A DNA stretch of 57,976 bases, from NCBI GenBank assembly GCA_019638185.1, contig JAHBUH010000027.1, forward strand, positions 1-57,976, in the 5' to 3' direction. The notes under the pieces are model-generated. The model saw nothing but the letters and a program-made list of their open reading frames with translations, was not told the DNA's origin and made no database searches. Positions within the stretch are counted from its first letter, which is position 1; each line of letters opens with the position of its first letter. Source of the stretch: Leadbetterella sp. GTDB taxonomy: Bacteria; Bacteroidota; Bacteroidia; Cytophagales; Spirosomataceae. A program made the translations under genes and the position numbers. Shown piece by piece: positions 1 to 8,585 of this stretch.

Positions 1-223
1 CGTGCTGGAAGTGGCCTGCGTGGGCGTGGAAGACGATAAATCTACCGAAGCCGTTAAGGTTTTTGTAGTCAAAAAAGACCCTGCACTGACCGCAGAAGAC
101 GTTATGGCCTTTGCCAAAGAGAACCTGACCGGCTACAAGCGGCCTAAGTACGTGGAGTTCCGCGATGACCTGCCGAAAACCAATGTGGGCAAGATTCTGC
201 GGCGGGAGCTTAAAAACGGGTGA
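1..223 (+). CDS. Long-chain fatty acid-CoA ligase, C-terminal fragment (cut by window edge)
   Basis: Only the last ~74 codons are present; the gene starts before the window. The fragment carries the C-terminal subdomain of the acyl-adenylate-forming (ANL) superfamily. It has the [10 protein letters not shown] stretch followed by [14 protein letters not shown], whose lysine in GKILRR is the conserved catalytic lysine of the adenylation step. The pattern is that of FadD-type long-chain acyl-CoA synthetases, which activate fatty acids with ATP and CoA at the inner face of the membrane. Acetyl-CoA or medium-chain ligases share the motif, so substrate length cannot be fixed from this piece. The truncation is due to the window, not to decay. 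Confidence 0.85.
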   Translation, partial: VLEVACVGVEDDKSTEAVKVFVVKKDPALTAEDVMAFAKENLTGYKRPKYVEFRDDLPKTNVGKILRRELKNG

Positions 224-311
224 GGTTCAACTTCTTTTTAACACATAGGCACATAGAAGCTAAAAACGGCGGAGAGAACGGAATCTGAACCGGGAGTGTT
301 ATAAGAAGGAG

Positions 312-566
312 ATGAAATTTCTGAACAAAACACTGGGCACCCTCTTCATTTTCCTGGTACGGTTTTACCAGGGAGCCATTTCTCCTTTCCTGCCTAACGC
401 CTGCCGGTATGACCCCACCTGTTCCCATTACATGATCGGGAGTATACAGGAGTGGGGGGTGATAAAAGGCACCTGGCTGGGCCTGAAGCGCATTGCAAGG
501 TGCCATCCCTGGGGCGGGTTCGGGTATGACCCGGTGAAGAAGAAAACGGAAGGCCCGGAAAAGTGA
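312..566 (+). CDS. yidD: Membrane protein insertion efficiency factor YidD
   Basis: This 84-residue protein has the complete YidD signature: an amphipathic N-terminal helix ([15 protein letters not shown]), then [10 protein letters not shown], and near the C-terminus [13 protein letters not shown]. The family assists YidC in inserting inner-membrane proteins. Its length is normal. It usually sits between rnpA and yidC; here it stands alone after the acyl-CoA ligase with an 88-base gap. The ATG start is preceded by AGAAGGAG, a good Shine-Dalgarno sequence, which is uncommon in this phylum. Confidence 0.95.
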   Translation: MKFLNKTLGTLFIFLVRFYQGAISPFLPNACRYDPTCSHYMIGSIQEWGVIKGTWLGLKRIARCHPWGGFGYDPVKKKTEGPEK

Positions 567-617
567 CCACGGGGCAGGAGCCCGATTCTGAAAATAACGC
601 AACCGTTTGTTTACTTT

Positions 618-1184
618 TCAGCCTCCTTTTTTTAATATCTCCACCAGTTCCTCCTGCAGCTCCACTCCCTTATCGGCATTGTACCATTTTTGGATTTCGG
701 TTTTAACGGTCTCAAAGTCGGCTTTTTCTGCCGTGAGCCGGGCATACACTTCCTGGCAACCGGCCGGGCGCGGTCCCCAGACGGCCAGGTCTTCCCCTGA
801 TGCATTTCTGAAAATAATTTTAGGGATAGACTTAGAGCCCTGGGTCAGGTAATCATTTATCCGGAAAGGGGCACTGTCTCTCAGCTCATAATCCACATGG
901 ATCAGGGGATTCAGCTCCGCCAGCAGGTGAAAAAACGGCACAGTGTGCGCGGCATCGCCACACCAGGGTTCGGTGATGACGATCCACGTTTGGGGCTCCC
1001 GGATGCCCCTGATGAGGGCGGTCAGTTCTTCAGACAGCTTACCCGTTTTTAGCCAGCGGCTCATGCGCGACCAGTTCATGCGGGTATAGTCTATGTAGTC
1101 GGGGTTATCGTATGGAGCGGTCTGCTCTTCGTTACTTTTGTCAATAATAGACCGGAAATATTGGAGATAATCCTGAAATGTCAT
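618..1184 (-). CDS. Thioredoxin-like protein with a single active-site cysteine
   Basis: A 188-residue cytoplasmic protein without signal peptide. Residues ~65-80 form the thioredoxin beta-strand and active-site loop, ending in W74-C75-G76-D77-A78. The second cysteine of the usual CxxC is missing, and SKSIPKIIF downstream supplies the cis-proline turn. Bacteroidota carry a conserved family with this WCGDA loop. With one cysteine it cannot run the ordinary dithiol exchange by itself, so a monothiol, peroxidatic or structural role is more likely. The N-terminal ~60 residues (YTRMNWSRMSRWLKTGKL) are family-specific. The gene is transcribed away from its neighbour at 1361. Confidence 0.8.
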   Translation of the reverse strand: MTFQDYLQYFRSIIDKSNEEQTAPYDNPDYIDYTRMNWSRMSRWLKTGKLSEELTALIRGIREPQTWIVITEPWCGDAAHTVPFFHLLAELNPLIHVDYELRDSAPFRINDYLTQGSKSIPKIIFRNASGEDLAVWGPRPAGCQEVYARLTAEKADFETVKTEIQKWYNADKGVELQEELVEILKKGG

Positions 1185-1360
1185 TAGTTAAATTTATATG
1201 CATTGATAACACAAAAAGGCAGCAATAGGTGCGATGACCTCGTATGACGGATATCACATTTATTTATGCCGCTATTTGGCCGGTTGAGCCTGAATGTGAT
1301 GGGTATCATTTTTTATGTGGGTCTTTAGAGGGTAATTTGTGTTCATTTTATGCTGTTTAT

Positions 1361-3151
1361 ATGCCTCATACATTTCATATCCCGGTTTTAGGTCTCGCCT
1401 ATTCGGTAGACACCCCAGTTAAAGTAGCTCACCTCGGAATTTCTTCCGTGACGTCTATTGTAGATGATTTTTTACTGGAACGCATGCGAAAATTCCATAC
1501 TGAAAAGCAGGGCTGGGCCTACAACCTCATTTCCACAAAGGAAGAAGATTACCGTTCTAAAAGGATCACCGCCTACCTGGACACCCTGCTCCGGATCATT
1601 CAGCAGAAAACAGAGGCCATGAAAAAAGAGAGCCTGGCGCAGAAAGGTGATCTGACCCGGTATTTTGAGCTGCTACCGGATACTTCTGCTTTAAAACGCC
1701 TATACCTTCAGTACACGGCTATGCCAGATGGCGCAGAGAAAGAGCGGCTGGAAGAGGAGCTGAAAGACCGGGTGGTGGCCGGCTCTGCAGACGTGAATAT
1801 CATGGCCAAGGTAGACAAAATGAATTATACGGTGACCGGGGAAGAGAGCGGCAGCGATGCCCTGGAGGCCCTGAAGGGCTTTGCCGATAGCCGGCTGGAA
1901 TCCTCCGTGGTGCTGTCTGCCGGTATGAACCCGCGGCTGTACAGCTACCTGGAGAATTTCCCTGATTTTTTCCCCGATACGCAGCAGCGGCTTCGTAAAC
2001 GACTGATCCTGAAGGTAAGTGATTTCCGCTCTGCACTGATCCAGGCAAAATTCCTGGCTAAAAAAGGGCTGTGGGTTTCCGAGTTCCGGATCGAGTCAGG
2101 GCTGAACTGCGGCGGGCACGCCTTTGCTACGGAAGGCTACCTCCTGGGCCCTATCCTGGAGGAATTTAAGAATAAGCGGCAGGAGATGATCCGGGAGCTG
2201 TTTCAGCTTTACACCCAGGCACTGGAAGCCAAGGGCATCCGCTGCCCCGAACCCCCGAAAATGAAGATATCGGTACAGGGAGGTATAGGCACGGCCGAAG
2301 AAAACGCCTTCCTGATGAATTACTACGAAATGGACGCCACCGGCTGGGGAAGCCCTTTCCTGCTGGTGCCTGAAGCTACCACGGTAGATGCTGAAACCCT
2401 CCGAGCACTGACCCATGCCGTACCGGAAGATTTTTATATCAGCAATGCCTCGCCCCTGGGCATCCCTTTCAATAATTTCCGGCCCAGTACTTCCGAAAAG
2501 CAGCGCCTGGAGCGGATTGCCAAAAACCGGCCGGGCAGCCCCTGCACTAAGAAATTCCTGGTGTCTAACACGGAATTTACCGAAGAACCCATCTGCACCG
2601 CTTCCCGGGAATACCAGGCACTAAAAATAAAGCAGCTAAAGCAGGAAGAAGAAAACCCGGCCGAACTACAGAAGAAAGTGGATGCCGTCACTGAAAAGGT
2701 CTGCCTGTGCGAAGGGCTGGCCACTTCAGCCTACCTGGCCCACAATATCCTGAAACCCCGGGAAAACAGCGCCGTGGCCATCTGCCCCGGCCCTAACCTG
2801 GCGTATTTCTCGGGCAGCTTTTCACTGGAAGAAATGGTGAAGCACATCTACGGTAAGCTGAACCTCCTGTCTGATACGCCCCGCTCCCACGTTTTTATCA
2901 ATGAGCTGAAACTGTATGTGGATTACCTCCGCAAAGACGTGGAAACCAGCATCCGCGATCTCAAAAAGGCAAAGTATCTCCAAAAGTTCAGCGACCAGCT
3001 GCAAAACGGTATCAATTATTACAAGGAGCTGATCCCGGCTATTTACAACCAGACCGAGGCCTTCCGCAGGAAAATGATGGAGGAGCTGCTGGAACTGGAG
3101 AAACAGGTGGTGGCGTTTCAGTTGCAGCCGTCCTTATCCGCCGGGTCTTAA
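1361..3151 (+). CDS. Conserved protein of unknown function, FMN-barrel-like, Cys-rich C-terminus
   Basis: I recognise this as a conserved Bacteroidota protein but cannot assign a function. The open frame reaches back to 1244. The first 39 codons are AT-rich and unlike the rest, and MPHTFHIPVLGLAYSVDTPVKVA reads like the true N-terminus, so I place the start at 1361 (596 aa). The middle contains GLNCGGHAFATEG and, further on, KISVQGGIGTAEEN followed by DATGWGSPFLLVPE. This resembles the phosphate-binding end of an FMN-dependent TIM barrel such as glutamate synthase or nitronate monooxygenase; that is inference. Later cysteines (EEPIC, VCLCEG, VAICPG) could ligate an Fe-S cluster. A helical, coiled-coil-like tail follows. 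Its stop codon overlaps that of the convergent TonB receptor gene by 4 bases. Confidence 0.7.
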   Translation: MPHTFHIPVLGLAYSVDTPVKVAHLGISSVTSIVDDFLLERMRKFHTEKQGWAYNLISTKEEDYRSKRITAYLDTLLRIIQQKTEAMKKESLAQKGDLTRYFELLPDTSALKRLYLQYTAMPDGAEKERLEEELKDRVVAGSADVNIMAKVDKMNYTVTGEESGSDALEALKGFADSRLESSVVLSAGMNPRLYSYLENFPDFFPDTQQRLRKRLILKVSDFRSALIQAKFLAKKGLWVSEFRIESGLNCGGHAFATEGYLLGPILEEFKNKRQEMIRELFQLYTQALEAKGIRCPEPPKMKISVQGGIGTAEENAFLMNYYEMDATGWGSPFLLVPEATTVDAETLRALTHAVPEDFYISNASPLGIPFNNFRPSTSEKQRLERIAKNRPGSPCTKKFLVSNTEFTEEPICTASREYQALKIKQLKQEEENPAELQKKVDAVTEKVCLCEGLATSAYLAHNILKPRENSAVAICPGPNLAYFSGSFSLEEMVKHIYGKLNLLSDTPRSHVFINELKLYVDYLRKDVETSIRDLKKAKYLQKFSDQLQNGINYYKELIPAIYNQTEAFRRKMMEELLELEKQVVAFQLQPSLSAGS

Positions 3152-5355
3152 AAGTTATATTTTAAGATCAGCCGGGCATTAAAGGGCGTACCGGGTGTAA
3201 AATGGATCTCTTCCACGCTGGCCGGCTCATTATACAGCCGGCTTTCGGTCAGGAACTGGGTTTCTTTCCATTGGGTATCCAGGAGGTTTTCCACGTTTAT
3301 GCCCACCCCGATCCTCCTCCACTGATAGCGGGCGGAAAGGTCGGTTACAAAATATCCACTGGCTATCAAGGAGTTATCCTCGTTAGCGGGGCGGTCACCC
3401 AGGTAGCGGCTGCGCAGGCTCCCTGAAAATCCTTTGCCCGTATTCAGGCTCAGGCCAGCGGTCAGCGTAAATACCGGCGCCAGGGGGATATAGTCTTGTC
3501 CTTTTTCTTCATCTATGGCCCGGGCATGGGTGTAGGTGGCATCGGTGTTCCAGAATAAGCCTTTGGTCAACTGGTACCGGAGACCCAGGTCTATGCCCCT
3601 CCTGGCCGTTTTGCCGCTGGGTTCTACCACGGCGGCATCGCCTACGTACACAAACTCCTGCTCCAGGAAAAGGTGCCAGAGGGCGGCATTGATCACCATG
3701 CGGGGCCAGGGTTTCCAGAGTACGCCCAGGTCTGCGCCGTAAGCGGCAGGCAGCACTTCTTTCCCGCTCCGGGCCGTGACTACGCGGGTGTCGTTACTGT
3801 GAAAGCCTTTGCCCAGCTTCAGAAATACGTTCAGGTCTTTATTTACCGAATACAGGAAATTCAGTTTAGGGCTGAGGATGGACTGGTATTCGCTTTTATG
3901 GGTATACACCGGTATCCGTTTATCCACATAGCTGAATTTCAGGTGATCCAGCCGTAAGCCCAGGTTCACCAGCAGCCGGCTAAACGTATAATCAGCACTG
4001 CCGTAGGCAAAGAGGTTATGCTGGCTGATATCACCCAGGCTCAGGTAGCTGAGCACAGCAGAGCGGTTCAGGGTATGGGATAATTCAGAGCCGGTAGTGA
4101 AGTCACTCCTCAGCCCCGCCCCTATCCGGTAATGAAAGGCCGCTCCCGGGGCATCGTTATACTCGGTCTGAAGCCCGAATATATTTCTTTTCTCCTTCTG
4201 CCGGATCTGGTCGCCGTTTACGGAGTCTTCCAGGAAAAAGGTAAAGTTAGAAAACAGCTCAAAATCATACCGGCTGAAATAAGCGGTATTCCGGATATAG
4301 GCCTTCCCACCTACCTGCTTCTCGTGCTGCAGGTTAATGTTAGTGCGGGCCGTAAAGCCCCCCTCTGTGCTGTCTATGGCCCCGAAATGGGAGATGAGGC
4401 CTGAGGAAACCGCCCTTTCGGGGATCTGGCCGCTGGCATCCCAACGGCTTTCAAAGTGAGAAACGGAGAGGGAGATCCGGTCTGCCGGCGACAGCCCTGC
4501 GGTATATTTCCCGAAAACGTTTACCCGGTTAAAGTTTTGCGGAGCCTTAAAATAGTTATCGGTCATGAGGTATTCCCCGGCAAAGTAGGCCGACTGGTTT
4601 TCCGAGCTCAGCAGGTTAAACATGCCCAGCCCCCGGAAGGTTCTGAACTGCCCGGTCTGCAGGGAAACCGTACTGTGATCCAGCCGGTCTTTGGTTTTAA
4701 AACCCACATAACCGGCTGTGGTGAAATCACCCTTGTCGGCAAAATAGGGACCTTTGTCAAAGTCTATGCTTTCAATGGTCTCCGGGATCAGGAAATGGAG
4801 GTCTGCGTAGCCCTGTCCGTGCGCGTGCGACACCATATTGACCGGCATGCCGTCTACCGAAATATTAATATCCGTACCGTGGTCAATATCAAAACCCCGG
4901 AGGAAGATCTGCTCGGCCTTGCCGCCACCGGCATGCTGGCCAATGAACAGCCCGGGCACCTTCCGCAGCAGCTCCTGGGAGGTATTCACGGGCTGGGTTT
5001 CCACATCTATGGCCGACAGCGTATTCAGGTACTTCAGGCCGGCTGAGATGGTCACCTCGTTCAGCATAAAGGGCTTCCGGATAAGGTGGATTTTCACTTC
5101 GTCAAAGTTTCTGACCACAAAAGCGAAGTCTTCAAAACCCGGAAAGGAAACCCGTACGCTGTCATTCAGCATAACCTTCTCTAAGGAAAAATACCCGGAG
5201 TGATCACTGTGCGCATGGGTCCCCTTTGTGAGGTTCTGCACAAGTGCGTTTTCTAAAGGAGTGCCGGCCTGCTCCCGCACTTTACCGGTCAGCATCTGCG
5301 CATTCGCTTCCAGGCAGGCCAGACCCATAATGGAGAAAAAGAAATATCGGATCAT
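3148..5355 (-). CDS. TonB-dependent outer-membrane receptor next to heavy-metal efflux operon
   Basis: A 735-residue TonB-dependent receptor: a signal peptide ending at about ANAQ20, a short carboxypeptidase-regulatory-like beta-sandwich (~22-95), a plug with VPGLFIGQHAGGG and the FLRGFDIDHGTDI loop (~130-230), and a 22-strand-type barrel ending in NARLILKYNF with the C-terminal phenylalanine needed for BAM recognition. Histidines are concentrated at THAHSDH (residues 46-52) and in the plug (VSHAHGQGYADLHF). It lies directly after the CzcCBA pump genes, and receptors with this HAHGQGYADLHF loop are common beside such pumps. A metal or metal-chelate substrate is therefore likely, but the direction and identity are inference. 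A strong terminator lies between it and the pump genes, so it probably has its own weak promoter or is served by read-through. Confidence 0.85.
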   Translation of the reverse strand: MIRYFFFSIMGLACLEANAQMLTGKVREQAGTPLENALVQNLTKGTHAHSDHSGYFSLEKVMLNDSVRVSFPGFEDFAFVVRNFDEVKIHLIRKPFMLNEVTISAGLKYLNTLSAIDVETQPVNTSQELLRKVPGLFIGQHAGGGKAEQIFLRGFDIDHGTDINISVDGMPVNMVSHAHGQGYADLHFLIPETIESIDFDKGPYFADKGDFTTAGYVGFKTKDRLDHSTVSLQTGQFRTFRGLGMFNLLSSENQSAYFAGEYLMTDNYFKAPQNFNRVNVFGKYTAGLSPADRISLSVSHFESRWDASGQIPERAVSSGLISHFGAIDSTEGGFTARTNINLQHEKQVGGKAYIRNTAYFSRYDFELFSNFTFFLEDSVNGDQIRQKEKRNIFGLQTEYNDAPGAAFHYRIGAGLRSDFTTGSELSHTLNRSAVLSYLSLGDISQHNLFAYGSADYTFSRLLVNLGLRLDHLKFSYVDKRIPVYTHKSEYQSILSPKLNFLYSVNKDLNVFLKLGKGFHSNDTRVVTARSGKEVLPAAYGADLGVLWKPWPRMVINAALWHLFLEQEFVYVGDAAVVEPSGKTARRGIDLGLRYQLTKGLFWNTDATYTHARAIDEEKGQDYIPLAPVFTLTAGLSLNTGKGFSGSLRSRYLGDRPANEDNSLIASGYFVTDLSARYQWRRIGVGINVENLLDTQWKETQFLTESRLYNEPASVEEIHFTPGTPFNARLILKYNF

Positions 5356-5426
5356 ACGTTCATCTGGTTCGGTTTCCTGCCGGAAAACCGGGCCGCAATA
5401 TACATAAAGATGGCCAGAATGGCGGT

Positions 5427-5460
5427 AAAAAAACAGGGCCCTGAAACCAGAGCCCCGTTT
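5427..5460 (-). terminator. Rho-independent terminator after the RND pump gene
   Basis: Read on the minus strand, AAACGGGGCT pairs imperfectly with AGGGCCCTGTTT across a short loop and is followed by seven T residues. It lies 27 bases past the stop codon of the pump gene and 72 bases before the TonB receptor start, separating the two transcription units. Confidence 0.7.
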
Positions 5461-5486
5461 AATTTTTTACCCCAAAATAAGATATA

Positions 5487-8400
5487 TTACCCTTTTTTTC
5501 GCTTATATACTCCGTAAAACACCTGGGGCAGGACCGTCAGTGACAATATCATGCAAATGAGCAGTCCGCCTACGATCATAATGGCCAGCGGCTTTTGGAT
5601 TTCGGATCCCATGCCGGTGGACAAGGCGGCCGGCAGCAGACCCAGGGAGCCCATCAGGGCAATCATCACAATGGGCCGGATGCGCGAGTGAACGCCCCGG
5701 TCAATGGCCTCTTTCAGGCTCATTTTTCGCAGGTTATCTTTCATTACCGCTATCAGGATGATGCTGTTAATGGTGTTTACCCCAAACAGGATAATGAAAC
5801 CGATACCGGCCGATATACCGAAGACCGTGCCCGTGAGCCAGAGCGACAGGAACCCGCCGATAAAGGCGTAAGGGATGGTACTGGCCGCAATGAGCGTATC
5901 TTTTATGGTGCCAAAGTTAAAGTACAGCAGGAAGAGGATGAGCAGGAGCACCGCCGGTACGATCACCGCCAGCTGAGCCGAAGCCCGCTCCTTGCTTTCA
6001 AATTCCCCGGCCCATACCATCTTGTGCTTTCCGGGGAGGTGAACTTTCTCTGCCACCCGGGCTTTGGCGTCCTGGATGGTGCTGCCCAGGTCACGCCCTT
6101 CAATGCTGAAGCCCACGGCGATGTAGCGGCTACTGCCCTCGCGGTAGATAAACGTAGGGCCGGTGAGGTACCGGATGGTGGCTATTTCCCGCAGCGGTAT
6201 CTTCCTGCCGCTTTTAGACGGAATGAGGATCTCACCGATCTTCTGGTCGTCATCGCGGTAGGCTTTATCAAACCGCAGCCTGACATCAAACATCCGCTCA
6301 TTTTCAAAGAATTTAGTGGCGGCGCGCCCGCCGATCGCCATTTCGATCACTGCCTGGGCGTCATGGATGTCTACGCCGTAGCGCGACATCTTGCTGTCGT
6401 GCAGCTGTATCCTCAACTCCGGCAGGCCGATGTTTTTGTAAACGTTCAGGTCCTGGATGCCGGGCACATCTTTAATGGCCTCCGCCACCTGGCCGGCGTA
6501 TTTTTCCAGCTCGAAGAGGTCCTCCCCAAAGATCTTCACCACCAGTGAGCTCTTCACCCCCGCCACATACTCTTCCACGTTATCCTGGATGGGCTGGCTG
6601 AAACCGAACACGATGCCCGGGTAGCTGCGTAGCTTCGACCGCATTTCTTCGATTAGCTCATTCTTGGAGATCTTGCGCGCCCATTCATTTTCAGGGTGCA
6701 ACTGGATGTGAAATTCAATGTTAAAGAAGCCGGTGGGATCGGTACCGTCATTAGGGCGACCCACCTGGTTCAGCACAAATTTCACCTCCTTAAATTCCCG
6801 GATCTGCTCTTTCATTTCCTTCGCCAGGCGCACCGACTCCTGGAGGTTCACGCTGTTAGGCAGGGTGGCCCGCACGTAAAGCGCCCCTTCATTCAGCTTC
6901 GGAATAAATTCAGTACCCATAAACATAAAGCCGGTGAGGCAGCTGGCCAGGAAAACCAGGAATGCCCCGATGGTGGCCCTCCGGTGCCGGGTGCTCCATT
7001 GGAAGAGGCGTGACAGCGTGTTTTTGAAAAACCGGGAAATGACGTTCTCTTTCTCTTCCATATTCCGGGTCAGCATGAGCTTACACATAGCCGGCACATA
7101 GGTAATGCTCAGGATCAGGGAGCCCAGGAGCGCATACCCCAGGGTAAAAGCCAGGGGAGAAAACATTTTCCCTTCCACTTTCCGGAAGGAGAAAATGGGG
7201 ATCAGCGCCACGATCAGGATGATCTGCGCAAACACGATGTACTTGGCCACACTGCCGGCGCTCTGGCGGATCAGCCCGGATTTACTCATGGCATTGAACC
7301 GCTTCATACCTACCTCGTGGGCCTTTTTCTCCATGGCCACAAACACCGTTTCCACAATCACCAGCGTACCTTCCAGCAGGAGACCGAAATCAATGGCCCC
7401 CAGCGATATGAGGTTAGCCGGCAGGCCCTGGATCCGGAGCATGGTGATAGCAAAAAGGAAAGACAGCGGAATGACCGTGGCCACGATCACCGTGGTACGC
7501 CAGTTGAAAAGGAAAATAAAAACCACCACTGAAACAAAAACGATACCCTCCACCAGGTTTTTGGTGACGGTATGTACGGTGGCATTGACCAGTTCCGTCC
7601 GGTCTATAAAGGGCTCGATCCTGACGTCAGCGGGGAGGATATTGCTATTCAGCTCGGCAATCTTTTCTTTCAGCCGGGGAATAACGTCACCGGGGTTTTC
7701 GCCGCGCAGCATCATCACCACCCCCTGCACCAGGTCATCTTCATCCTGCAAGCCCACCTGGCCCAGGCGAGGCTTGGCGGCCACTTCCACCTGCGCCACG
7801 TGCTTCACCAGCACGGGGTTATTGCCCTTCACTTCGATCAGGATATTTTCAATGTCATCAATGCTCTCCAGCAGGCCTACTCCCCGTACCACGTAAGCCT
7901 GGCTTCCCAGCTCAATGACATCGCCGCCCACGTTAATGTTACTCTTGGAAACGGCTTCGTAAACATCCAGGGGCGAGAGGTCGTAGTTAGCCAGCTCGGT
8001 GGGGTTGATCTTGATCTCATAGGTCTTTTCTTCGCCGCCAAAGCTGACCACATCGGCCACGCCGGGAACCGACACCAGCTCACGCTCTACCACCCAGTCC
8101 TGGATGGCGGTCAGCTCTTTCACAGGCCTTTTACTCCGGATCACATAGCGGAAGATCTCACCTGTGGCGCCATAGGGCGGTTCAATGGCCGCTTCCGCCC
8201 CATCCGGTAATTCGATTCCCTTGAGCCGGTTAGAAGCATATTGCTGCGCATAAAAATCTTCCACGTCATCGTCAAAGATAACTGTGACCACTGATAGCCC
8301 GAAAAGGGAGATAGACCGCACATCGGTTTTCTTAGGGATGGTGTTCATCTCCTTCATCAGGGGCAGCGTCACAAACTTCTCCACCTCTTCGGCGCTTCTT

Positions 8401-8573
8401 CCCGGCCACTGGGTAATGATCCGGGCACGGGTATTGGTCACATCCGGGAAGGCCTCCACAGGGGTATGCACATAGGAAATGACGCCGGCCACCACCAGCA
8501 GGGCCGTCATGAAAAAGACGATGATGGAGTTTTTCAGGGAAAACCCGACAATATTTTTAACCAGCTTCTGCAT
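5487..8573 (-). CDS. CzcA-type heavy-metal efflux RND transporter
   Basis: A 1028-residue inner-membrane proton/metal antiporter of the HME-RND family, the energy-coupling part of a tripartite pump. TM1 is at residues ~14-33, a first large periplasmic loop runs to ~335, then come six TM helices (~338-500). The second half repeats this architecture, with TM helices around 540-560 and from ~865 onward. The TM4 proton-relay motif at residues 392-411 reads D395-F-G-L-L-L-E401-G-T...E408-T. The CzcA consensus is DFGxxxDGAxxxxEN, so the second aspartate is replaced by glutamate and the final asparagine by threonine. The length is normal. The gene follows the adaptor by 12 bases in the order outer-membrane factor, adaptor, pump. 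Divalent cations (Co, Zn, Cd, Ni) are the usual substrates; which one applies here is not readable. Confidence 0.92.
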   Translation of the reverse strand: MQKLVKNIVGFSLKNSIIVFFMTALLVVAGVISYVHTPVEAFPDVTNTRARIITQWPGRSAEEVEKFVTLPLMKEMNTIPKKTDVRSISLFGLSVVTVIFDDDVEDFYAQQYASNRLKGIELPDGAEAAIEPPYGATGEIFRYVIRSKRPVKELTAIQDWVVERELVSVPGVADVVSFGGEEKTYEIKINPTELANYDLSPLDVYEAVSKSNINVGGDVIELGSQAYVVRGVGLLESIDDIENILIEVKGNNPVLVKHVAQVEVAAKPRLGQVGLQDEDDLVQGVVMMLRGENPGDVIPRLKEKIAELNSNILPADVRIEPFIDRTELVNATVHTVTKNLVEGIVFVSVVVFIFLFNWRTTVIVATVIPLSFLFAITMLRIQGLPANLISLGAIDFGLLLEGTLVIVETVFVAMEKKAHEVGMKRFNAMSKSGLIRQSAGSVAKYIVFAQIILIVALIPIFSFRKVEGKMFSPLAFTLGYALLGSLILSITYVPAMCKLMLTRNMEEKENVISRFFKNTLSRLFQWSTRHRRATIGAFLVFLASCLTGFMFMGTEFIPKLNEGALYVRATLPNSVNLQESVRLAKEMKEQIREFKEVKFVLNQVGRPNDGTDPTGFFNIEFHIQLHPENEWARKISKNELIEEMRSKLRSYPGIVFGFSQPIQDNVEEYVAGVKSSLVVKIFGEDLFELEKYAGQVAEAIKDVPGIQDLNVYKNIGLPELRIQLHDSKMSRYGVDIHDAQAVIEMAIGGRAATKFFENERMFDVRLRFDKAYRDDDQKIGEILIPSKSGRKIPLREIATIRYLTGPTFIYREGSSRYIAVGFSIEGRDLGSTIQDAKARVAEKVHLPGKHKMVWAGEFESKERASAQLAVIVPAVLLLILFLLYFNFGTIKDTLIAASTIPYAFIGGFLSLWLTGTVFGISAGIGFIILFGVNTINSIILIAVMKDNLRKMSLKEAIDRGVHSRIRPIVMIALMGSLGLLPAALSTGMGSEIQKPLAIMIVGGLLICMILSLTVLPQVFYGVYKRKKG

Positions 8574-8585
8574 AATCGTATTTTT

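Noticed and set aside
210-602. Minus-strand frame of 130 codons over yidD
   Set aside because: Antisense to the well-conserved yidD gene; no domain features.
5595-6548. Open frame of 317 codons on the plus strand within the RND pump gene
   Set aside because: Antisense to conserved pump sequence, with composition typical of a shadow frame (many His, Gln, Gly); no start or domain support.
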